This document shows positions 13,001 to 27,700 of a DNA stretch of 64,000 nucleotides, piece by piece; position 1 is the first letter of the stretch, and each line of letters opens with the position of its first letter. The notes below the pieces were generated by a model. That model was not told the DNA's origin. It saw only the letters and a program-made list of their open reading frames with translations, and searched no databases. The stretch lies in the NCBI GenBank assembly GCA_944474755.1, contig OX104118.1, positions 75,409,865-75,473,864 on the forward strand. Direction: 5' to 3'. The position numbers were made by a program, and so were the translations under genes. Source of the DNA: Limnoperna fortunei. Its lineage: Eukaryota; Mollusca; Bivalvia; Mytilida; Modiolidae.

Positions 13001-14559
13001 ATTGCAGACAGGCGTAATATAATAACTGTTGAGCCCTTTAATAATTCAGAGATGTCCTTTTTGTACTTGTTAAGCACATGTAATTTAGCCAATTATCATT
13101 GGTGGCAAAATTTCACGTTAAAATTTACAAGGACTAAACTCTTCTAAACTAAAATTACCTGATTAGTTAAGTATCTAAAATACAAAGGTAAACCTTTTAA
13201 AGATTTATCTCATATTGCACACACAAGAGAAAAAAAAAACAAAAAAAAAACAAAAAAAACCAAAAAAAAACAGAGCAAACAGAACAAAACAAACAAAAAA
13301 AACCACCAGTTATGTTCATATTGTTACAAAATTCCAGGTTTTTCCAGGCATTTCTTGAAATAATGAACGAGACAAAGAGCCTTTAAATTATCTGTCCCAG
13401 TTTCCAGTTAATATTTTAATGAATTTTGGGGTAAACTTCGAAGGCATTTTAGAAATTTTTCACAACTGCATGATTTAACAATTCTTTTATAAATGTAGTT
13501 CATGTATATGTAGACATGTAATAGTACAGTACACTATTTGTGTATAAAAATACATTCATATTAAAAAAAGGTATAAAAATAAAAAATATTTCTTTTTACG
13601 ACAATTCAGTGCTTTTAATATTTTTGTGGCAATTAACAAATACAATTTGTCAATCTTTTAGCATTTTATAATTGAGATTCAAAGTTATCCTGTCCTATGC
13701 TATTTTGTATTAAATATTTCTTAAAAAGTGTCATTGAAGTTACATGTATATTGTAAACATTCATAAAAAATATCAGTATTAGTAAAGCCATTTAATTTCA
13801 TATCAGAGAAAAAAATAAGGGTTTTAAGGAGAAGCTGGTAGTTAAAAGGTACTTAAGGTAACAGTGTACGGATGTTTGGGATCCAATAATAAATTATATA
13901 GTACCAGTAATCATAATTCATTGTTAACTGTATAGTATGTCAGTGCGAGTTAACAAATATGTCTCACCCTTCTATAATTCTTTTCTGAATAGCCATAAAT
14001 CAGGATTATCACAGAGTACTTGTAAATGTAAACACAAGGTTCTTATTCCCAATTCTGTTCTTACACAATTTATTGGAACACGCGTTGACAATGTGATATC
14101 AAGTGATGTGGTTATATGATTGTCACAATTATTCAAAACAAACATACAAACAAAAGTTCTCTGTAAAATAACAAAGACGGTAATCATATAAAATTTTATT
14201 TAACAAAAAACATAAGCAAGCAAAATTAATTAACATACACAAATTCACCTCTTTTTTTTAATGCCAAATGAAGAACACTTCAGTTCCAAAGTGATATAAA
14301 TTCAGCATTATACTGCGTCAACTTAATTGACCACATTATTTTGTATTTTGTGTTAATCAATATTTAATGATGCATTCTTATTTCTGGAGATTCCCTGCAC
14401 AGATAATAAGGAGCACAGCTTTCAGTGGCAGCAAATCTGTCCACAAAGATTGGTGAACTCTAATGCATTCTGTATCATTTGATCAAAATTTGCCTAATGC
14501 TACTATTAATTTTTTTCATACACAAGTTATTACCATGATAAAAAACTGTCATAAAGTGA

Positions 14560-14965
14560 AGTGAGAAGAGCATTACAATTAATTTTACAGGTAGACTTAA
14601 AAAAATTAATTTGGGATTAAAAAAAAACTATTTTTTTATAAAAATAACAACAAAAATTTCAGAAATTTTTTGGCAATCTCTGAAACATTATATTTAAAAA
14701 GGGAAAATCATATGACATTTATGTGATGTCACCATTAAAGAAAGACATCTGGAATTCCGAGGCCCTGTATGGGTGCTCCAAATCACGAATCATGAATGTG
14801 TTATGCTCGTATTAAGACTGCAATTATATTCATATTACAGTTTTCCTTCATTGTCAGAAAATTTATTTACATAAAATTTATTGTACAAGCCTTAGAAACA
14901 AGTCGAAATGTGAGCCTCTGACGAGCATTTCTACCCTTTTCTAAGATTCGTACAAATAAAATGTA
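14560..14965 (-). repeat. Degenerate copy of the 450-bp inverted-terminal element, with adjoining hairpin
   Basis: At 14,560-14,770 the sequence AAAAATAACAACAAAAATTT followed by a GTGATGTCACC run matches the element at 52,605-53,057 and, in reverse, 39,280-39,700. At 14,877-14,965 a palindrome (TTGTACAAGCCTTAGAAAC facing TTCGTACAAATAA) matches the one at 38,903-38,993. The two pieces appear in mirror order in the 38.9-39.7 kb copy, so they may be one composite element. Confidence 0.55.
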
Positions 14966-15431
14966 CAATTGCTTTTATCCTGCACCCATAAAATTCCTTT
15001 TATACTAATGAAAAACATGAAAAAAGTGTACTTACAGCCAATTTCTGATTTCAAATCCACATTTGTATAGCTTTACATAGTTGCAGGATAAAAAAGAGTT
15101 ACTTACAATGAAAGACTAATCTCCGATTTCATTTTTCAAATGTACTATAATCATAAATACTTTTTAGTATACAAAAATACAGAAAAAAAATCATTAGATT
15201 TTACATCACATGTAAAACAACAGATACTCAAACAAAATACTGTTTATTCTAACAAATATTACAATTTTACAAATAAAAAAAATTTCAACAAGAGCTGAAA
15301 GACAAGAACTAACAATTTAAAAATTAATATGCCAAACAAGAATCATTCATACTAAAGTCATAACAATGTAACTTTTAAAATGAAAGTGAGTCAGACTGTT
15401 TACTTATTTTTAGTGTTTTATCACAATCAGC

Positions 15432-15437
15432 TTTATT
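15432..15437 (-). terminator. Candidate polyadenylation signal of the RNF213-like gene
   Basis: AATAAA on the - strand, about 100 nt downstream of the stop codon. Other AATAAA hexamers occur further downstream in this AT-rich DNA, so the site actually used is uncertain. Confidence 0.3.
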
Positions 15438-15539
15438 TACATATATGCAAATTAGTTATTTAGCACAGATAAGTTATTGTGATATCTTCATGCAATGTTA
15501 ATAAGTCATCTAATCCCCATAATAATAAAAAAAAACAAC

Positions 15540-15738
15540 CTAGTGTCTCTGCTTTTGTTTTTGGATGAAGACCTTGTTAACTAGACTCCACACCTCTACA
15601 GACTGTCCTGTCAGAACCCTGTTGGGATCCTCCTTATCTGCAGACAGTTGACCAATGGCTGCCATTAATGTATCATCAATATGTAGTTCTTCTTCATACG
15701 GACAGGCACCTAGATATCCAAATATAGCATCTCGTAAA
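15540..15738 (-). CDS. RNF213: RNF213-like exon 38 (last coding exon)
   Basis: Starts after a TTTATTTCAG acceptor in phase 2 with the residues SLRDAIFGYLGACPYEEEL and ends ...VEVWSLVNKVF...QRH-stop. The S-L-R-D and the late V-W motif fit the human C terminus. Confidence 0.9.
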
Positions 15739-18700
15739 CTGAAATAAAAAATTGTAAAGTGACCTGTAATACAAACATGTCTTATAAATTACATAGCTGC
15801 CAGCTATGTTTTAATACAACTGTTGAACTTGTAATGTAGTATAAAATTAAAGGAGAGCAGACGATGAAGATCTTATGAAACAAGAAAATATGTCTCTTTG
15901 ACACTGATGTCCCGCTTGGCACATATTGGTAAACACCCCATTAAAGACTGAAACATTTAGCACAGCCATACAGAATCTTGCCAGTGAAGAGATATCATTG
16001 TGTTGTATTTGTGTATAAAGCTTCATGAAGACGTGAAGTCATCTTCATAAAAACAATGCTTCAACACAAAGGTAAAACCTGAGGTGGGATGGACGAAGGA
16101 ATGAATGAACGATTGGACATAAATTTGACATGTCCACAAACTTTTGTTGCTTGGACATACAAATTGTAAAACATACATACGAAAAAAAAAGCAACAGACA
16201 TAACTCCAGTAGAAACTTATGGTGAACTCAAGTGTGCCAGAATAGAATAGCAGTTCCAGTTATACATATAGTTAATGGTATCTATGAAAGATGATGTGTA
16301 AAGTAAATATTTGTTTTTTTTACTTATAAACAAGTTAATTGTACCTGAATTTTGACATGTCAACATAATCTTCATCGTCTTCATTCTGAGGAACATCAAT
16401 CCTCAACACAATACATTCAAAGATTAACTGTACTAATGTATCAATCTGTTCTAATGGGATTTTGTTCAAAATGTCACTGATAATGTTTACTTGCACTTCT
16501 GTCAGCGGCTGTTTAAAGTTATCTGATATTCCCTCAAAGGCTTTCTGAAAACAAAATGGCAATACATATAAATTTGTTAGTTAGTTAAAACTTAGCACGA
16601 AATGTTTAGTTACCCATTAGCTAGGCCAGAAAAATAACAGTTAAATTATACAACATGTCTTTAGGGAGACCATGTATCTGAGTTATCCACTTACATCTAC
16701 CAATAGTTCACTGTAGCTTGGTACTACTCAGGTGTGATTCTGTACAATAGTACATAACTACAAAACGAATGAACTCGATACTGTAGCATGGGATACATCT
16801 ATAGCTTATATAACTAGTGGTTACAAGAGAAAGGTACTTGGTTTTCTCTGATATACTAGTTGCCATGATGTATGTAGTTGAAAGGGGCGTTGAAACACAT
16901 TCAACCAACCAACATGAAACAAATGTATTTTTTATAAAGACTTGGCATGTAATTTTTCTGGATCTTGAGGGCTTTAGTCACTTTTGCCATTGCGCTGTAT
17001 TAGCATCCATTGTACTGGTGACATGTACAGGTAACTGTACAGTATAAACAAGTATATTCTTTCAATTGCAGCTTATATATTTATAAAAAAAATCAATGAT
17101 TAAAATAAAACATATTTATAAATTTTAAAAGAACTTCACCTTTAAAACTAATTTAAAATTGTTTGTTCATCAATCTGTTTCAATTTTTAATTAAGGGCCA
17201 TTGTACTATATATGTGCTCTCCTTTTTCTAAGTGGTTACCATCAATAATTAGGCATATTACCGAAATGGACGTATCATGGCATGTAATCCATTTCAAACA
17301 CATCAAACATACAAAAAATTAGTCATATCTGCAAAATCTTTGCAATTTTTATTTGCATTACACATATAATCAGAAGTTGCAAGTCTGTGTGCATCAATAT
17401 GATCTATACAATACTATCATATCATTGACCAGGATGATGATGATGATGGGGGTTTTTAACGTCCTACACTGGTAAATTAATACCCTCTGTTGGACGGTTG
17501 TTAGTCGTTAGTATTCCATGGACTCCACCATGGTGGTTTTGTCGAAGCCCGGCCTTCGGGATACCTGGTCGAAAAACTCGGCAGCATATGTACTAATAGC
17601 GGCCAGGCTGCTCCAATGTAACGTTGGCCTACTCCAGTACCCCACATGGGTAGGAGCGTTTCCCCACTCTGACCGTCTTGGAGGTCTTACATCTGCAGAG
17701 TGATTGACCAGGAGCACCACTTAATCGGATTTATCTATGAAAACATTGACACCTGCTGTTATCAAGGATCATGGTGAAGTCATTAAATTTCTTGTTAATT
17801 GGCTTGGGGTCATAAATATGTCATTTTACACTGGGTAGAATGAATATCAAAATTTTTTTATTATATTTGTCGGAATTCAAGCGACGAAATTGATTTATGA
17901 ATGTATTGTCAATTTTCAAATGTTTCATCAATAATGAAAGTGGTGAGCACAAAAAATATTCAGTGCTTGCTCAATATATGAATGGGTTCTGGCATCTATA
18001 AAGTCATTGAGACACCTGCAAAATACATTAAATTAGAAGTATATTACTGAAAATATCTTACCTTGCCATATTTAGCAAGGACTCTGGCTCTCTCCAATGC
18101 CAAGGTCATCCACAGAGACATAGTATGTTTACACTTGCTTATCTGTTGTGCCTTAAAAAAAAATTATAGAGATTAGACTGGTGTTTTACTGTTGTATTGA
18201 TTCAGACATCAGGCTAAAGTAATCAAAAGCTTTTTTTTAATATTATGTTTAATCTAATTCAAGTAATCAAGAGGTAATTTACTGTTATGTTTGATCAGAA
18301 TCAAATAATCAACAAGTATTTTATAAACAACAAATTCAAGTAATGAAGAGAAATTTTTCCAATGTGTTTAATCACTTATACAACTTTTCTGTTAAGCTCT
18401 TAGACTCAAGTTTTCAAGAGGTATTTTACTGTTATGTTTAATTAAACAACAGAATTTATCCAGGAGTATTTCACTGTTGTGTTTGAATTTGTGCAGATTT
18501 GTCATGTTTAATCAGACTAAAGTAATCAAAGGATATTTTACTGTATGTAATCAGAGATTAGACTTAAAAAATCATTAACTATTTGACTGTTATGACTCCA
18601 GCAACTTAAATTTTTATGTTTTATGAAATAACTTCTACAACATAACAAAACTGTAACCACTAACAAATACATGCCGTGACAATAAAATACAGTTGGCACA

Positions 18701-21700
18701 TGTTATTATAGTAAATGTTTGGTGGTCCTTATCCTCACAAGTCAGGGTTTCTGTGTCAACATGTGTCCACGAAACCCTGACAAACGTAGCTAGGAAATTC
18801 CCGGGCTTGAAGTCACTATTTTGATTGGCTACATCACACCTGAATGTAGCCAATCAAAAGCTCACTTTCATTCACGACTTGTTTGGGGGATATCCCGATG
18901 TCGATTGTAAATAAACCAAATGGATGTGTTGCATAGACCATGTGAAAATCAGTGTATTTTGTACAGTAGTGTTAATAGTTTGTTATTACGGCACTATTTA
19001 TTAGTTACATTTTCTTCCCACTCAAGAATGAGTATGAATGACTACTGCCAAACACTTGCTTCTTTGAAGCAATTTCATTAATTGATATTTTGAAGGTTTG
19101 AAGTCATATGAAAATCTTCTAGCCCTGGAATTTCCTAGCTATGTTTGTCAGGGTTTCATGGACACATGTGGACACAGAAACCCTGACTTGTGAAGATGGT
19201 GTTATTGCTTTGTTATTGAAAGTGTTGTTTTTTATTAATGTGGCGATTTCATTTTGTCATGATTATTTTGGTGAAACTTATGTCCTTTTGTTTGGATTAA
19301 GTTTAAGTGGACCATTTTGTGGGGAAAGCAGTCTTACCTTAGGACTTGGGAATGGATTGTCCATTGTTAAAGTGTTGGTCATGAAGTCATACAGAGAACT
19401 GTCAGGATCAGATCCCACAGACTTCAGGAAACTAATGGCTATGTCCAACTTATCTAAGCTCTCACACAAGTCTGTTAAAGATCTCCTACACAAATCTCCC
19501 AATATTTGACTCTGTACAGCGGGATTTAATCTCTCCTATAAATAAAAAAAATTAATCAATTTCATCTTAAAAAAATACAAATCTGACTTCTCTAATAATA
19601 GTAATAAAGAAAACTAAGATCTTAGAAATAAAATATAATACTTTAATTACCAAATAAATTTTGGTTCAACACATCAACAACAATCATAGTTTGACTGTGA
19701 ACATGTACATTACAGCATAATTGTATAAGTAAACAGCTCTGCAGAGTATTTAAATAACTATAAATAAACAAAGGATAAAATTATTATACTGACTTGTTTA
19801 ATTCTATCACACAAACTCTTGAAGACCACAGCATTGGTTGATTCTGATCTGTATGTGATGGTTTCTATCTGTAAACAGAATGTTTTACAATTTTTTAAAC
19901 ATCTACCTGGTTTTTAAGACTTGACTATTTTGAAGAAACATTGTTTGATCAGCTAGATCATACAATTTTATTTTACATAGATATCAATATATTTTGCTTT
20001 TTAGTAAAAATGCTCTAAGATCCATGTGCCAAGTTTCCATTTTACATGCATTATTAATGAGTATAGGTTATACCCTGATATTACCTTAAAAGAGAATACA
20101 TGTATGTGTGGAAAACCACAAGCAGTTTTTAACATCCCATATTTATTGCCTGTTACTAGTATTTCAATTCTCTACTTTTTATACTCTTACTGGTGTGTAA
20201 GTTAAATGAACATTAATAAAACTTTCAAGACAACACAAAACTAGACTATATTATTTTTTTATTAGACTAGACTGACTAAACAGTATGTCCAATGAAGTTA
20301 CTACCGGTATTAAGTGACACACTATATATCTATATCAAAAGAAGTGACAGAACAGCCATCGTCATATTTGGACTCAGGTTGGTAGTCACCACTCAATATA
20401 CTTTAGCATATAACACTTGAGGTGTGAGTTAGCACTAACTCTGTATGGTGGCAGAGTGTTTAAGTAAGTAGTTCGTCTACTATTGATATCATTGATTGTG
20501 GGTTCGAGTCTTAATGCAAGGTGTACTAGACTCCGATCATAACTGACAAGGATTGCCAGTTTTCCCACCAAAGGTCAGGTATTTTCTCTGAGTACTCCAG
20601 CTACAATAATTTAGCTCCAATTGGAACATCTCTCGGCCATTTCCGTCAAGGGTTGGGAAAGTGACCTCGGAGGTAAGTGATCTCCATTTTGAACTATCTT
20701 CAGTCATTTCAAAGAATTTGTTACCTCACAAGTTGGTTTCTAACGTTGTAGTTCATTCATTTGATTGGCTTGTCATTGACGGTTAGTTGATTGTTACTGA
20801 TGACGTCAGATTGTAAACAAATACTTATCAATTTAAATGTTGTTGAAGAAGGAATTTGTTAGCAGTGTTAGCGAATTTAGGTTTAAAAAATACAATCTTC
20901 TATCCGATTCTTAGTTCTGCTTCGATAAAGATCTGTATAGTTGAATAATTAAAGGATAATCTATTTCATCGCACTAAAATAATGTTGCTGTGTAAACAGG
21001 CTAACCGTATCACATATGGACCGACTTTTTGGTCCATATCCATAGACTTACCTCCGAGATTACTTTCCTACTATAGGCGGAAATAACCGAGGTGATCTGA
21101 TTGAATTTAGCTCCTTTTTTTATAATGGACAGAGCTACAAAGTGGTCCCATTACTCATAATGGAGCAGCCAGGAGTGATTCACAACGGGGGTTTTATGCA
21201 TATAGTTTAATTGATATTTCTACAACACCTTATTCATTAGTTTTACACTTTATTTGTAATCATGGCATTATTGACAACATTTGAATTCCGGAAGTGCATA
21301 ATTTCTGAATTGATTTGGTAAAAAATGTTCCTTTCAGATCAATGTTTCCAGATTCATTGCATTAGCTGAGATCAAATTTTTACTGATTCAATTCTACAAT
21401 TTTACACTCCACAATTTCAAGTTTGTCAACAATGCCAATTAGACATTGTAGAAGAGTAAGCTGAGCGGCTTAGAAAGGAAAAAGTATTTATTAAACAAAA
21501 ACAGCAGTTTAATGGGGAAAATATGTATAAAACCTAAGAGAGCTTGTGTTCCATTACGAGTAATGGACCTCTTTGTAACTCCATAAAATAACCAGAGGCT
21601 CTTAAGAGCCTGTATCGCTCACCTGATTTTATAGGCAATGAAGCTGGCATTTCCCTGATGTTAAAGTAAGTCCTGTAATTTTCAATAAACTTTAAATAGG

Positions 21701-24700
21701 ACCATCCAAACAATATTACTAGAAAGCTTTGTTTCATTGGTTAACCAGTTGTATAGAGATTTTTTTTATTTGCCCATAGGGTCCTATGTTAAACTAAGTC
21801 CTGCGGGGGAGTTGGCCATTTTGAATTTCCAATTGCCTTAAAAAACATAAACTTTATAAAGGACCATCCAAACAATATTGCTAGTAAGTTTTTGTTTCCA
21901 TTGATTAACCGGTTTCGGAGAAGAAGCCTTTAAAAACTTTTTCCCATAGGGTCGTATGTTAAACAAAGTCCTGCGGTAGCGGCCATTTTGAATTTCCAAT
22001 TGCCATAAAAAACATAAACTTTATAGAGGACCATCCAAACAATATTGCTAGTAAGTTTTTGTTTCCATTGATTAACCGGTTTCAGAGAAGAAGCCTTTAA
22101 AAACTTTTTCCCATAGGGTCCTATGTTAAACTAAGTCCTGCGGTAGTGGCCATTTTGAATTTCCAGTTGGCATAAAAATCATAAACTTTATAAAGGACCA
22201 CCCAAACAATATTGGTAGTAAGTTTTGTTTTGATTGGTTAACCGGTTTCAGAGAAGAAGCCCTTTTTAACATTTTTCCCATAGGGTCCAATGTTAAACTA
22301 AGTCCTGCGGTGGTGGCCATTTTGAATATCAGATTGGGATAAAAAAACATTAACTTTATAGAGGACCATCCAAACAATATTGCTAGTAAGTTTTGTTTCC
22401 ATTGGTTGGCCGGTTTCAGAAAAGAAGCCTTTCAAACTTTTTCCCATAGGGTCCTATGTTAAATTAAGTCCTGCGGTGGCAGCCATTTTGAATTTCCAAT
22501 TGCCATAAAAAACACAAACTTTATAGAGGACCATCCAAACAATATTGCTAGTAAGTTTTGTTTTGATTGGTTAACCGGTTTCAGAGAAGAAGCCCTTTTT
22601 AACATTTTTCCCATAGGGTCCAATGTTAAACTAAGTCCTGCGGTGGCGGCCATTTTGAATATCAGATTGGGATAAAAAACATTAACTTTATAGAGGACCA
22701 TCCAAACAATATTGCTAGTAAGTTTTGTTTCCATTGGTTGGCCGGTTTCAGAAAAGAAGCCTTTCAAACTTTTTCCCATAGGGTCCTATGTTAAATTAAG
22801 TCCTGCGGTGGCAGCCATTTTGAATTTCCAATTGCCATAAAAAACACTAACTTTATAGAGGACCATCCAAACAATATTGCTAGTAAGTTTTTGTTTCCAT
22901 TGATTAACCGGTTTCAGAGAAGAAGCCTTTTAAAACTTTTTCCCATAGGGTTCTATGTTAAACTAAGTCCTGCAGTAGCGGCCATTTTGAATTTCCAATT
23001 CCCATCTAAAACACAAACTTTATAGAGGACCATCTAAACAATATTGCTAGTAAGTTTTGTTTTGATTGGTTAAACGGTTTCAGAGAAGAAGCCCTTTTAA
23101 ACTTTTTTCCCATAGGGTCCTATGTTAAACTAAGTCTTGAGGTGGCGGCCATATTGGTTTACCAATCAAAATAAAAAACACAAACTTTGTAAAGGTCCAT
23201 CCAATGAACATTATGGCCAAGTTTGGTTTCAATTGGCCAAGTGGTTTCAGAGAAGAAGATTAAAATGTAAAAAGTTTACAGACGCCGACGACGACGACGA
23301 CGACGACGACGGACGCAAAGTGATAACAATAGCTCACATGACCCTTTGGGTCAGGTGAGCTAAAAAAGGAGGTACATTATTGTTGCTACAGGTACACCAG
23401 CTTCCTCCCCCAATAAAACTGGACACCATGATATAGCTGAAAATTTGCATAAAACATCAAACAAACTTTGTACAATTACAACTGAATTAATAAACTGATG
23501 TGTAAAAGTCAATATAGCTAGTGTAGGCAGTTCTTTACGTGTACAGGTGTCCAACATAAAACTAGGTATATAATATATAATTCTAGCCATCCACGCTCTT
23601 ATTCAAATTAAACAGACTGTCCATACAATAGGGCTATTCACCTCAGTTAAACCAGTTATAATAGATTTGGAAAAAAGGAATCTGTCCATCAGCTGTCTCT
23701 CCAGGTTGGTAAAGTTATACTCCACTCTGGTACCCTGACCGACTTCAAACGAGTAGTTACAGTTGGCCAACACCATGGGTAACAGGTCTCTGTCTGGGTG
23801 GTAACTGATCAGATGGGCAGACGATATGTCCTTCACATAAACTTTTGGTAAGCTGTCCTCCCTACAATTATTGTGTACAATAGTAGTGAATGTTAGCCAA
23901 CATCAAGGGTAATACATCTCTGTCTGGGTGGTAATTTTCCAGACAGGCATAAAACAATATCATACATTTGCAGTTTGTAGATTTTATTGTTTTAAGTTTA
24001 AATAAACCTATTAAGTAAATAATAAGATAAATTTACATAATTAAAAGGAGTGATTCAGCCTAACACATATTTTATCAGGCTGAAAATGGAGCCAATTTAG
24101 AAATTTAATTGATAAGCAGTTTGAGGCTACAGATCATTAACTGTATTTGAGGACCATCCAAGTACCATTGCAAAAAAGATCAGTGCATGTGGTCAAAGGG
24201 TATCAAATTTTACAAATATTAGATAAACTTGACACATTCACAAGGTATTGTAGTTAATAAATAGTGTTGGCTAAACAAGATGCTATTTAATTGCAGACTT
24301 TTCCTTGAAAACTACTATTGGTAACATAAAACATACTTCTGTTTAGTCTGCACACAGTAATTCTGTAAGAACATATTCTGTTTCTTCATGAGGTAAAACA
24401 ACAGTGCATATGAACAGAGTCCTGCATCCCTATGTGTGGGGAGTAGTTGTGATATTGGTGTCTTGTCTGTAATGTCTGACCTGCAGTACTCCATAGCCAC
24501 TGTCACTAAACTACCATTTGCAGGACATGCTAAAAACAAATGACCATATCATGTTTAGAAATAAACTTGCTGGGATTTGAACTTAGTTTTTCTTTAAAAG
24601 TTGGTATTGTGAAAATCGTACTTATTCCTAGAATAAAATGTCTTCTGACATCAGATTATTTAAATTTATTTCATATCAGTAAAATTATGTTTGTTTCAAT

Positions 24701-27700
24701 TGATAAAACAAGGTCAGCTGGTATTAATTAATCTGCAGTAATTTGGTGTGAGGGCATTATCACGCCCTGATACCTCCTGTGGGCATTATCATGTCATGGT
24801 AATGCCCCATCCAGTAACAAGCAATTGTTTGTTTTTAATTTATATAAATAAATGTATGTACATGCACAACCCAAATGAGGAAAAAATGTAATAAGGTTTA
24901 GAGAACGAACTGTGTATAACCTGAAAATGCCAAACAATGATGTATCTTGAGACTCACAATCAAGTCATACATCAAACAGCTACAAATAAAATAATATGTT
25001 GTCTAAAATACTTGGTTTCTTAATTCTTCAATAAAATAAATATAATAGTTACTTATAGTAGCTGGCATTGTCATGCTTCTTGATAGCAGTCAGGGCAGTG
25101 GCATTGCCTTCAACATTAATGATGCACTCACCTTTGAGTCGGGACTATTATCAAAGTTTCAGGCAAGACCACTCTGCCCTTGTGCAGTCAAGATATATCA
25201 TGGCAATGTCCTCTGTATAAGCAACAATTGAATAATTATTCCTCTACATAATTAGTCCTGCTTTTAATCAGAATATTTTGTTCAAATCTCTGCTCTTTAG
25301 CAACTTCAAATATTAAATTTCGAGCAAACAAATTAAATTTTCAATGGAATGCACAACAGTCCAAATAAGGGAAATAACAGAACAGAACATTTCCAAAACT
25401 TTATGATGTTTTGTTATCTACATCTGGCTGCAATTTAAATAAATTCTTCCAGACCATTTTTTTTTAACATAACCACCAGTATAATTAAGTCGACCTTAAT
25501 GATTTTACGTTTAAAGGCTAAATGCCTAACATAAGATGTTATTGCCTCATCTAACTACCTCAACATACACAATACTTACCATGTGTTTCAAGACTGTCTC
25601 TTACACAGTTCCAAGCCTCAATATAATCATCCAACAGGGTTTCAAATTCTGGCAATCTTCTTTCTAAAATTAAAATTATGAATAAGTCTACTAATGCATG
25701 TTACTACTGTCTAACCAACACCTATTTGATGTTCCAACTGGTGACTTCTTATCTATGCAGTGTAAATTTGAACAAGGCAACTACAAACAAGTGTGGACTG
25801 TGAGCACGCTCACAAAGCGATACCCCACTTCGCTTTCAAGTCCAATTATATCCCCTTAATGATAATCGAGGTCAATAAAAATCCTTCATGCACATCTACA
25901 TATAATGTACTTCCTTTATGCTAAGTTTCATTAAATTTCATAAGGCGGTTTAGGAGGAGTTGCGCTTTCAAGGGATGTGGACAGACGGACAGATGGACAG
26001 ACAGACAGGGTGATTCCTATACACCCCCCCAAAACAAGTTTGCGGGGGGGGGGGGGGGGGGGGGTGGGGTATAAAAAGTCTTCAAGTAAGTTAACCAGCT
26101 ACTTATAAAAGTTAAAATAATAGTTCCAATCTAATAGGTGTGGACACAGAAAATGTCTTGCCTGCAATTTGCATCAGTATTTTAAAAAATTTACTTTATT
26201 AGCAACATGTAAATAGCATTATATTGTCATCAAATAAAATATATAATGCATGGTAACAGAAAGACTGACCCTAAATTAAAGAAATTCAATGTAGTCACTG
26301 GACCATGAAATTGATGTCAAGGTCAGGTGACAGGTGACTGAATGACAAATACTCATCATAAGCTACCACTGCACCAAATATGATGGTCATAGGGCTTAAG
26401 TGTACAAAAATATAAAGCAAACTCAGTAAAGTGTTAATTCGGCAGCTGCCGGAAACCATATATATGTCACGCCTGTAGCAATTTCAAGTTGTATCTGTAC
26501 GTTTAGGGAAAATATCTATCTCTTATTGTGTTGCAAAATTTTAAGCTTGGCCAATCATTAAATTATTTAAAAATTTAAGCAAATTAATAAAAAGCCTAAT
26601 ATTAGCTCTAGCCAGTCAAAATAGATAATTTTTTTCCCAAGCATATGCATTAGGCCAATCACATAATACAATTGACTAAATAAAATACATATTTCCGACA
26701 CACTACACCTTATCATTCAATGATCTATAAGCAGACATGTGAGGATTATGTAAATAGGATTATATTAATAGCTAATTGTTGATATATCTTTACTAGACTA
26801 TCACAGAACAGTTTACCTTGCTTCATCTGTTCTTTGACTTTGTCTAATGTCAAGATTGTAGCCTCTGCTCTGTCCAACTTTCTACCATACTTCTGTATCA
26901 ACATTTTGTGTAGTCTGATGATACTGGGAACAAACCTTAGTGCTCTCAAGTGATGATCCTAAAAGAATAGATGTAGTGTAAGGATACAAACAATACACAC
27001 TTGAAATTACACTGCTTAACTACCAATGGCTTCTGCTTTTAAGCAATTATACAAAGGTATAGTTTGTAAAGATTGCGGTCATTCCTTTTACATTTTTCTG
27101 ATACAACTGTTGACAAATTAAGTGTGCTGCACAATCCTTGCAAACTCACTTTGTGAGTTCTGTCTTCATTTCTTAAATTGCTTACTAAATGATGACTTGA
27201 CACTTTGTTATAAAGAATAGTTCTAAGAAACAATCTGCTTGTCAAATTTTGAGATTTTATTTTAAAAGAGTTCAAAAATTAAATTCCTATAAATAAAATT
27301 AAAAATAAAATAAATAACCTCATCAAGAAAGAGCCTCAGTACAGGTAATTTTAACTTTGTTGAGTCTATCATTTGTTTGAGGTGGTTTACAGAGATAATA
27401 GCTCGATATCTCCATACTGCTGGTATTTCATGTAAAGTTAGGATATCTTGTGTCTCCTCTCTTTTATCAGTCTCATACAATATTTGCAGTAATGGATCAG
27501 AACCTAAAAAATGTTTAAAATTACAAGTAAATGCTATGTTATAAACTTAAACTTTGAACACTTCTTAAAATATTTTACTCCCTGTTTGTTTCCATGATTT
27601 ATCAACTGCCTAATAAGCTGGACACTGCAATACTTCATAAATAAATCTGTAAAATCTGATACCTGTGTCAGATAGATTGACAGTCATTGAAGTTTAAACA

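Larger units (their letters stand above)
13001..15539. other. Non-coding region downstream of the RNF213-like stop codon
   Basis: AT-rich, with an A/C homopolymer tract at about 13,230-13,305. It contains relics of the repeat families described at 14,560-14,965. It probably includes the 3' untranslated region of the RNF213-like gene at its right end. No gene is supported. Confidence 0.5.

Noticed and set aside
22126..22779. - strand frames of 83-106 codons in the 21.6-23.4 kb element
   Set aside because: They are made of the 168-bp tandem units and differ only by repeat number.
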